Shown here in pieces: positions 1-7,221 of a stretch of DNA of 7,221 bases (positions within the stretch are counted from its first letter, which is position 1; each line of letters opens with the position of its first letter). A program made the translations under genes and the position numbers. Where the stretch lies: NCBI GenBank assembly GCA_030836325.1, contig JAURQC010000135.1:1-7221 (forward strand), given 5' to 3'. The notes beneath the pieces were generated by a model. That model was not told the DNA's origin. It did no database searches and saw only the letters and a program-made list of their open reading frames with translations. Source of the DNA: Candidatus Nanopelagicales bacterium (lineage in GTDB: Bacteria > Actinomycetota > Actinomycetes > S36-B12).

Positions 1-3168
<3,168 letters not shown>

Positions 3169-3190
3169 GCCGACATCTTTGTCAGGCGTC

Positions 3191-3868
3191 CTAGAAGGAC
3201 GCGAACGGGAAGGGGAACCCTTGTGGTTCCCCTTCTTCGTTTTGTCTCCTGGTGAGCATCAGCCATAGATGCAGGTCCGGTAGGGAGCGAATGGGTAGAT
3301 CTCCGGTCACGCCGCGGACGCCAACGGTCTGCATGCCAGCTGCTCGACCAGATTCGATCCCGACCTCGGTGTCCTCGACGACTACGCAGTCGTCGGGTCC
3401 GAACTCCAGGAGTTCAGCGGCCTTGAGGTATCCGTCGGGGGCGGGTTTACCTCGTTTGAGTTGATCGCGGGTGACGAGCACTGGCGGATCGATTCCTGCC
3501 GCGCCCAATCGGGCGCGTGCAAGGCGATCGTCGGCACTGGTGTGAACAGCCCAGGCGATTGCTGCGTCGTGCATGAAGGCGATCAACTCCTGCGCACCGT
3601 CGATCGCGGTGATGCCCATGACGTCGTCGTATTGAAGTTCGAGTTGCTCGTGAGCTGCGGCTTCGATCTCGGCATCGGAGGCACCGGTGAGCCATCGTGC
3701 TGCGGTCACCTCGGCGGGCAGGCCATGCGCGTCTCTCAGCAGGTCCGAGGCATCGATGCCGCGTCGCTGTGCCCAGATGGTCCACGCGCGCTCCACGTTG
3801 TCGTGCGACTCCACCAAAGTGCCATCCATGTCGAACAGCACTGCGCGAGGCCAAATGTCCATGACCAC
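3191..3868 (-). CDS. HAD superfamily (subfamily IA) phosphatase, probably a sugar- or glycerol-phosphate phosphatase
   Basis: Predicted 225-residue cytoplasmic hydrolase of the haloacid dehalogenase fold. All four HAD motifs are visible: motif I DMDGT with nucleophile Asp13 and acid/base Asp15; motif II VHTS with Thr110/Ser111; the motif III lysine in RGKPAPDGY (Lys141); motif IV VVEDTEVG with Glu165/Asp166 for Mg2+. The helical cap between motifs I and II (about 20-90) is the C1 type of beta-phosphoglucomutase and phosphoglycolate phosphatase relatives. The GKPAPDGY-VVEDTEVGIESG pattern resembles YfbT/YqaB-type small sugar phosphatases, but the substrate cannot be read from sequence. The start is GTG at 3868 (GAGG about 9 nt upstream) or ATG at 3862, a difference of two residues. 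The gene is convergent with rpoC and divergent from the DUF4190 gene. Its last residues (about 207-225, RRQNEEGEPQGFPFPFASF) extend past the usual end of the fold and are encoded by the rpoC terminator. Confidence 0.9.
   Translation of the reverse strand: MVMDIWPRAVLFDMDGTLVESHDNVERAWTIWAQRRGIDASDLLRDAHGLPAEVTAARWLTGASDAEIEAAAHEQLELQYDDVMGITAIDGAQELIAFMHDAAIAWAVHTSADDRLARARLGAAGIDPPVLVTRDQLKRGKPAPDGYLKAAELLEFGPDDCVVVEDTEVGIESGRAAGMQTVGVRGVTGDLPIRSLPDLHLWLMLTRRQNEEGEPQGFPFPFASF
3209..3245 (+). terminator. Intrinsic terminator of the rpoBC operon
   Basis: A perfect 11-bp stem pairs GAAGGGGAACC (3209-3219) with GGTTCCCCTTC (3225-3235) around a 5-nt loop, CTTGT. It is followed on the plus strand by a T-rich run (TTCGTTTTGT), giving a classic Rho-independent terminator 40 nt after the rpoC stop. 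Read on the minus strand, the hairpin is not followed by a T tract, so it should act mainly on rpoC transcripts. It lies inside the 3' coding end of the convergent HAD gene. Confidence 0.9.
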
Positions 3869-3933
3869 ATAGTGTCGCCTCAGTAATCGCCAAGATGCAC
3901 GACGTCAGTGGGAATGCGTGAGATGCTGCGGGT
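3869..3933. promoter_or_regulatory. Divergent intergenic region, likely promoters for the HAD and DUF4190 genes
   Basis: These 65 bp are the only non-coding DNA between two divergent genes, so promoters are expected here. The best minus-strand candidate is CTGACG (complement of 3903-3908) and TACTGA (complement of 3880-3885), 17 bp apart. It would start transcription within about 5-11 nt of the HAD start codon, giving an almost leaderless mRNA. For the plus-strand gene only a weak TAGTGT (-10-like, 3870-3875) is seen, without a convincing -35 box. Both assignments are inference. Confidence 0.3.
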
Positions 3934-4401
3934 ATGTCGACCCCTGGCGATTCAACGGACGATCAACCCGGCCAACCCGGCCAACCGCAAGAGCCGGGTA
4001 TGCCCGCAGCTGAGCCGGCACCCGAGGCTGAGATCAGTCCGGCAGTGACCCCGCAGTGGCCCTCGAGTCCTGCTGCGCCTGGGGGGCAAGTTCCGCCGCC
4101 ACCTCCTCCTCCTGCCTATGGGCCCACCCCGCAGACCTCCAACAACGCGGTTGCAGCCCTGGTCTTGTCCATTACCTCGTGGGTCTTTTGCCCGGTCATC
4201 CCAGCCATCATCGCGCTGGTGTTCGCGAGCAAGGCCGACAAGGAAATCGCCGCGAGCAACGGCTGGGTCACCGGGGGAGGCATGGTCACCGCCTCGAAGA
4301 TCGTCTCGTGGATAAATATCGGCCTCTATGCGGCGCTGATCGCGATCGGGCTGATCATCTTCGTCATCGCGGTCGTTGGTGGGGCCCTGTCCTCGATGTA
4401 G
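3934..4401 (+). CDS. DUF4190-type small membrane protein with proline-rich N-terminal tail
   Basis: Predicted 155-residue integral membrane protein of unknown function. Residues 1-70 are disordered, acidic and rich in Pro, Gln and Gly: QPGQPGQPQ repeats at 11-19 and seven consecutive prolines at 54-60. Two hydrophobic helices follow, at about 72-98 (NAVAALVLSITSWVFCPVIP and onward) and about 127-150 (NIGLYAALIAIGLIIFVIAV). The 99-126 loop contains SKADKEIAASNGW and a glycine patch. This two-helix layout with a conserved ADKEI-type loop and a Pro-rich tail is typical of the actinobacterial DUF4190 family. No signal peptide or catalytic motif is seen. The start is ATG at 3934, chosen because the next in-frame ATG (4000) would cut into the tail. 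The Shine-Dalgarno is weak (GAGA about 10 nt upstream). The gene sits just upstream of the str operon on the same strand but is separated from it by a hairpin and a promoter, so co-regulation is not implied. Confidence 0.8.
   Translation: MSTPGDSTDDQPGQPGQPQEPGMPAAEPAPEAEISPAVTPQWPSSPAAPGGQVPPPPPPPAYGPTPQTSNNAVAALVLSITSWVFCPVIPAIIALVFASKADKEIAASNGWVTGGGMVTASKIVSWINIGLYAALIAIGLIIFVIAVVGGALSSM
3964..3987 (+). repeat. Short 9-nt in-frame tandem repeat
   Basis: The unit CAACCCGGC occurs at 3964-3972 and 3973-3981, followed by a partial third copy CAACCG (3982-3987). It encodes the QPG QPG QP run in the disordered tail of the DUF4190 protein. Each unit is three codons, so expansion or contraction would keep the frame. 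Confidence 0.75.
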
Positions 4402-4413
4402 CCCTGCCCGATA

Positions 4414-4467
4414 CGGCGTCGTTAGTGGCCGCGATCGGGGGTGATTTTGGGGCCGCAAACGACGCCG
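4414..4467 (+). terminator. Long imperfect hairpin after the DUF4190 gene (possible terminator without T tract)
   Basis: The arms 4414-4430 and 4451-4467 are inverted repeats: CGGCGTCGTT (4414-4423) pairs perfectly with AACGACGCCG (4458-4467). After one A-A mismatch, a further six pairs follow, including one G-U, ending in GGCC/GGCC. That makes 16 pairs around a 20-nt loop, starting 12 nt after the DUF4190 stop. No T run follows, so the terminator role is inferred from position and from the frequent lack of U tails in actinobacterial terminators. A protein-binding role upstream of the rpsL promoter is the alternative. Confidence 0.55.
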
Positions 4468-4476
4468 GAATTCCGG
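4465..4476. repeat. 12-bp perfect palindrome upstream of the rpsL promoter
   Basis: CCGGAATTCCGG is a perfect palindrome ending 16 bp before the -35 box of the rpsL promoter and overlapping the last three bases of the preceding hairpin. It could be a dimeric regulator site or a chance GC-rich palindrome. No known operator is recognised. Confidence 0.5.
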
Positions 4477-4492
4477 GAGTGGGACCCCGGTT

Positions 4493-4521
4493 TTGACGCG
4501 CTGGTGACCCCCGGGTACTGT
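4493..4521 (+). promoter_or_regulatory. Housekeeping-sigma promoter of the rpsL-rpsG-fusA operon
   Basis: TTGACG (4493-4498) and TACTGT (4516-4521) are separated by exactly 17 bp, with GGG before the -10 box. The -35 matches the primary-sigma consensus TTGACA at five of six positions, and the -10 fits the TAnnnT pattern of actinobacterial housekeeping promoters. Transcription should start near 4527-4529, about 200 nt before the rpsL start codon. This is the only strong promoter seen for the str operon in the window. Confidence 0.8.
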
Positions 4522-4527
4522 TTCTCC

Positions 4528-4729
4528 TCGTGCCCGGCCCCGGGCACATCCTGCGGTGCACGGCTTCCCCTCGAAGAGGTGCGCAGGTCCACTGGACGGT
4601 AGTCCGAGGACCGGGATCCAACGACGACGAGACGGCGTTCTCGTGCGCTCCGAAAGGTGCGACACGCCCGACCGCGTGGGTCGGATCCGCAGGGGGCAAG
4701 GAAAGAACGAAGAGTAGGAGAGGCGCCCC
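4528..4729 (+). promoter_or_regulatory. Structured 5' leader of rpsL mRNA
   Basis: This GC-rich untranslated stretch of about 200 nt can fold into successive local hairpins. H1 is 4530-4536/4541-4547 (7 bp, at the expected 5' end of the RNA). H2 is 4569-4572/4576-4579. H3 has an outer stem 4586-4590/4608-4612 and an inner stem 4594-4597/4602-4605 with a GGTA loop. H4 is 4627-4632/4639-4644. H5 is 4646-4651/4656-4661, with one T-T mismatch and a GAAA tetraloop. Then come two competing hairpins, 4663-4667/4674-4678 or 4668-4673/4679-4684. A further GGGGC (4693-4697) can pair with GCCCC (4725-4729), placing the Shine-Dalgarno in a loop directly before the start codon. Small stems arise by chance in GC-rich DNA, so a regulatory role (for example ribosomal-protein feedback) is inference. 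No known leader family is recognised. Confidence 0.5.
4716..4720 (+). promoter_or_regulatory. Ribosome binding site of rpsL
   Basis: AGGAG lies 9 nt before the GTG start at 4730. It decides the start, because GTG 4730 gives the canonical S12 N-terminus MPTIQQL. Confidence 0.85.
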
Positions 4730-5104
4730 GTGCCCACTATCCAGCAGCTGGTCCGTAAGGGCCGCCAGGACAAGGTCTCCAAGACCAAGGCACCTGCCCT
4801 GAAGGGCAGCCCGCAGCGTCGTGGCGTGTGTACCCGCGTGTACACCACCACACCTAAGAAGCCGAACTCCGCTCTTCGCAAGGTCGCCCGTGTCCGACTG
4901 ACGTCGGGCATTGAGGTAACTGCCTACATTCCCGGCGTCGGTCACAACCTCCAGGAGCACTCCATAGTCCTGGTTCGTGGCGGCCGTGTCCGCGACCTCC
5001 CCGGTGTCCGCTACAAGGTCATACGCGGTGCACTTGACACGCAGGGAGTCAAGAACCGCAAGCAAGCCCGTTCCCGCTACGGAGCGAAGAAGGAGAAGGG
5101 CTAA
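4730..5104 (+). CDS. rpsL: 30S ribosomal protein S12
   Basis: Complete 124-residue S12, a basic protein of the 30S decoding centre that helps set translational accuracy and is the classic site of streptomycin-resistance mutations. The start is GTG with a good Shine-Dalgarno. The conserved loop [13 protein letters not shown] (39-51) carries Lys43, whose change gives streptomycin resistance in many bacteria, and here it is wild type. The second accuracy loop reads [12 protein letters not shown] (84-95): position 88 is Arg (CGC, 4991-4993), where E. coli and M. tuberculosis have Lys. Asp89, the RimO methylthiolation site in E. coli, is present. The C-terminus [17 protein letters not shown] is actinobacterial in style. 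Two ATA isoleucine codons (4964-4966 and 5021-5023) are unusual for this GC-rich, highly expressed gene. It is the first gene of the str operon, and its TAA stop overlaps the rpsG ATG by one base. Confidence 0.98.
   Translation: MPTIQQLVRKGRQDKVSKTKAPALKGSPQRRGVCTRVYTTTPKKPNSALRKVARVRLTSGIEVTAYIPGVGHNLQEHSIVLVRGGRVRDLPGVRYKVIRGALDTQGVKNRKQARSRYGAKKEKG
5091..5095 (+). promoter_or_regulatory. Ribosome binding site of rpsG inside rpsL
   Basis: AGGAG lies 8 nt before the rpsG ATG, within the rpsL codons for the Lys-rich C-terminus. rpsG initiation therefore depends on the rpsL coding end. Confidence 0.85.
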
Positions 5105-5574
5105 TGCCTCGTAAGGGTCCCGCCGGCAAGCGACCGATCGTCAACGATCCGGTCTACGGCTCGCCGATCGTTACTCAACTCATCAATAAGGTGCTGCTTG
5201 ACGGCAAGCGCTCCAAAGCCGAGTCTGTCGTCTACGGCGCCCTTGAGGGCTGCCGCGAAAAGACCGGCACCGATCCTGTCCAGACCCTCAAGCGCGCTCT
5301 CGACAATGTGCGGCCCACGCTTGAGGTGCGCTCCCGTCGCGTCGGTGGTGCCACCTACCAGGTGCCCGTCGAGGTCAAGCCGGTGCGGAGCACCACCTTG
5401 GCCATGCGCTGGCTTATCGGTTTCTCACGGCAGCGCCGCGAGAAGACCATGACCGAGCGCCTCATGAATGAAATCCTCGACGCTTCCAATGGCCTCGGTG
5501 CCAGCGTCAAGAAGCGCGAGGACACCCACAAGATGGCGGAGTCCAACAAGGCCTTCGCTCACTACCGCTGGTAA
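5104..5574 (+). CDS. rpsG: 30S ribosomal protein S7
   Basis: Complete 156-residue S7, the primary binder that nucleates folding of the 16S rRNA 3' domain (30S head) and contacts E-site tRNA and mRNA. Landmarks are the conserved beta-hairpin region [15 protein letters not shown] (77-91), the helix LAMRWL (99-104) and the C-terminal block from VKKRED (135-140) to FAHYRW (151-156). Length matches the family. The ATG at 5104 overlaps the rpsL stop (TAATG), so translation is probably coupled by termination-reinitiation, which would keep S12 and S7 stoichiometric. In E. coli, S7 represses the str operon by binding the roughly 100-nt rpsL-rpsG spacer. That spacer is absent here, so any such feedback must use another site. 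fusA follows after 47 nt with no visible terminator or promoter. Confidence 0.98.
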   Translation: MPRKGPAGKRPIVNDPVYGSPIVTQLINKVLLDGKRSKAESVVYGALEGCREKTGTDPVQTLKRALDNVRPTLEVRSRRVGGATYQVPVEVKPVRSTTLAMRWLIGFSRQRREKTMTERLMNEILDASNGLGASVKKREDTHKMAESNKAFAHYRW

Positions 5575-5614
5575 TCGCCCACAAGGCCCAAGAGAACGCA
5601 CAGACGAGAAAAAC

Positions 5615-5618
5615 GGAG
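5615..5618 (+). promoter_or_regulatory. Ribosome binding site of fusA (start ambiguous)
   Basis: GGAG lies only 3 nt before ATG 5622 but 6 nt before the adjacent in-frame GTG 5625. Spacing slightly favours GTG, start-codon strength favours ATG. The proteins would differ by one residue. Confidence 0.6.
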
Positions 5619-5621
5619 CAG

Positions 5622-7221
5622 ATGGTGTCCACCGCACTTGGTATCGACCTCGCCAAGGTCCGCAACATCGGGATCATGGCGCACATCGATGCTGGCAAGA
5701 CCACAACCACCGAGCGGATCCTCTTCTACACCGGTATCAACTACAAGATCGGTGAGGTCCACGACGGCGCAGCCACCATGGACTGGATGGAGCAAGAGCA
5801 AGAGCGCGGAATCACCATCACGTCCGCAGCCACCACGTGTTCGTGGAAGGGCTACACGGTCAACATCATCGATACTCCCGGCCACGTCGACTTCACCGTT
5901 GAGGTCGAGCGTTCCCTTCGCGTCCTCGACGGTGCCGTCGCGGTGTTCGACGGAGTCGCCGGTGTCGAGCCGCAGTCTGAGACAGTCTGGCGCCAGGCCG
6001 ACCGTTATGGCGTTCCCCGCATGTGTTTTGTGAACAAGCTCGACCGCACCGGTGCCGACTTCTACATGTGCGTCGACATGATCGTTTCTCGCTTGAACGC
6101 GGTGCCGCTGGTACTGCAGCTGCCGGTCGGCAACGAGGCTGACTTCATCGGAATCGTCGATCTCGTCGAAATGCGTGCACTCACGTGGCGTGGCGAAACC
6201 GCCCTAGGCGAGGACTACGCCGTCGAAGAGATCCCCGCCGACATGCAAGACCAGGCAGCTGAATGGCGCGAGAAACTCCTCGAGGCGCTGTCGGAGAACG
6301 ACGACGCCGTCATGGAGAAGTACCTCGAGGGCGAAGAGCTCTCGGTTGAGGAGATCAAGGCCGGCATCCGCCGCGCGACTCTCGCCGCATTGGTCACGCC
6401 GGTTCTCACCGGTACCGCCTTCAAGAACAAGGGCGTGCAGCCCATGCTCGATGCGGTCATCGACTACCTCCCCTCGCCAATTGACGTCGAGGGTGTTGAA
6501 GGCCACAAGATGGGCAACGAGGAAGAGTCGATGTCGCGCAAGCCCAGCGAGGACGAGCCCTTCAGCGCTCTGGCATTCAAGATCATGTCCGACCCACACC
6601 TGGGCAAGCTCACCTACGTGCGCGTCTACTCCGGAACGTTGCAGACCGGCACCCAGGTGCTCAACAGCACCAAGGACCGCAAGGAACGCATCGGCAAGAT
6701 CTATCGGATGCACGCGAACAAGCGTGAAGAGATCGAGTCGACCGGCGCTGGCGACATCGTGGCTGTTATGGGCCTGAAGGACACCACTACCGGTGACACC
6801 CTGTGCGATAGCGGCAATCCCGTCGTCCTGGAGTCGATGACTTTCCCCGAGCCGGTCATCTCGGTGGCCATCGAGCCCAAGACCAAGTCCGACCAAGAGA
6901 AGCTCGGAACTGCGATCCAGCGTTTGGCTGAAGAGGATCCGACGTTCCGCGTCAGCACGAACGAGGAAACCGGCCAGACCATCATCGAGGGCATGGGCGA
7001 GCTTCACCTTGAGGTCCTCGTCGACCGTATGAAGCGTGAGTTCAAGGTCGAGGCCAACGTAGGCAAGCCGCAGGTTGCCTATCGCGAAACCCTCACCAAG
7101 CCGGTCGAGAAGGTCGAGTACACGCATAAGAAGCAAACCGGTGGTTCCGGCCAATTTGGCCGCGTGATCATCTCGGTCGAGCCGAACACCGAAGAAGGTG
7201 GCGGCTACCGGTTTGCGAACA
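5622..7221 (+). CDS. fusA: Translation elongation factor G (3' end missing)
   Basis: EF-G is the GTPase that drives ribosomal translocation and, with ribosome recycling factor, splits the post-termination ribosome. There are 533 complete codons in the window; the protein is normally about 700 residues, so most of domain IV and domain V are missing. Counting from ATG 5622: P-loop AHIDAGKT (20-27), switch I with RGITI (62-66), G3 motif DTPGH (84-88) and G4 motif NKLD (138-141). The G domain with its G' insert spans roughly 1-290, the beta-barrel domain II about 310-405, and domain III about 409-485 including [18 protein letters not shown]. The start of domain IV shows VAYRETL and GGSGQFGRV. The N-terminus ([12 protein letters not shown]) is of the actinobacterial type. 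The start is ATG 5622 or GTG 5625. No internal promoter is seen, so expression is expected from the rpsL promoter. No key residue is missing. Confidence 0.98.
   Translation, partial: MVSTALGIDLAKVRNIGIMAHIDAGKTTTTERILFYTGINYKIGEVHDGAATMDWMEQEQERGITITSAATTCSWKGYTVNIIDTPGHVDFTVEVERSLRVLDGAVAVFDGVAGVEPQSETVWRQADRYGVPRMCFVNKLDRTGADFYMCVDMIVSRLNAVPLVLQLPVGNEADFIGIVDLVEMRALTWRGETALGEDYAVEEIPADMQDQAAEWREKLLEALSENDDAVMEKYLEGEELSVEEIKAGIRRATLAALVTPVLTGTAFKNKGVQPMLDAVIDYLPSPIDVEGVEGHKMGNEEESMSRKPSEDEPFSALAFKIMSDPHLGKLTYVRVYSGTLQTGTQVLNSTKDRKERIGKIYRMHANKREEIESTGAGDIVAVMGLKDTTTGDTLCDSGNPVVLESMTFPEPVISVAIEPKTKSDQEKLGTAIQRLAEEDPTFRVSTNEETGQTIIEGMGELHLEVLVDRMKREFKVEANVGKPQVAYRETLTKPVEKVEYTHKKQTGGSGQFGRVIISVEPNTEEGGGYRFAN

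Noticed and set aside
4663..4684. An H-type pseudoknot from the interleaved CACGC/GCGTG and CCGACC/GGTCGG pairs
   Set aside because: All three connecting loops would have zero length, which cannot span the grooves of 5- and 6-bp stems. Alternative hairpins are the sensible reading.
4530..4802. A possible 90-codon upstream frame starting GTG at the predicted 5' end of the rpsL mRNA
   Set aside because: It runs out of frame into rpsL, has no ribosome binding site in the mRNA and encodes low-complexity Arg/Ser/Pro sequence. Only the RNA structure of this stretch looks meaningful.
3952..4911. A 319-codon minus-strand open frame covering the DUF4190 gene, the rpsL promoter and the rpsL 5' end
   Set aside because: It is Arg-rich with no family signature and runs antisense to a real gene, a promoter and S12, so it is a composition artefact.
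6204..7154. A 316-codon minus-strand open frame opposite fusA
   Set aside because: It is Leu/Val/Asp-rich antisense of EF-G codons with no domain or ribosome binding site, a shadow frame.

Overview
The window is ordinary chromosomal housekeeping DNA of a high-GC Gram-positive bacterium (Actinomycetota). This rests on the GC-rich third codon positions, the form of the RNA polymerase beta' subunit (no large insertion in the trigger loop, actinobacterial C-terminal half), an S12 protein starting [12 protein letters not shown], and the gene order rpoC ... rpsL-rpsG-fusA. From memory, the beta' and EF-G sequences look closer to Streptomyces-type than to Mycobacterium-type proteins, but I cannot place the organism below phylum level with confidence.

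Layout: (1) 1-3168, the 3' three quarters of rpoC, reading in from the left edge and closed by a strong intrinsic terminator. (2) 3191-3868, a minus-strand HAD-family phosphatase gene convergent with rpoC. Its last codons are the rpoC terminator hairpin read on the other strand. (3) A 65-bp divergent intergenic region. (4) 3934-4401, a small two-helix membrane protein of the DUF4190 type with a proline-rich cytoplasmic N-terminus. (5) 4402-4729, a 328-bp gene-free regulatory stretch. It holds a 54-nt imperfect hairpin just after the DUF4190 gene, a 12-bp palindrome, a near-consensus housekeeping promoter (TTGACG-N17-TACTGT) and a roughly 200-nt GC-rich leader packed with potential hairpins. 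(6) 4730-7221, the str operon: rpsL (S12), rpsG (S7) with overlapping stop and start codons, and fusA (EF-G), which runs off the right edge after 533 codons.

Functionally, the window joins the end of the transcription machinery locus (rpoBC) to the start of the translation locus (str operon), separated by two accessory genes of unknown link to either. I found no mobile element, CRISPR array, RNA gene, toxin-antitoxin or defence locus, and no evidence for a new multi-gene system. The points worth a second look are small: arginine at S12 position 88 (the site of the known streptomycin-resistance change K88R), the structured rpsL leader with two mutually exclusive hairpins, the terminator embedded in an antisense coding region, and the strong inverted repeat upstream of the rpsL promoter.
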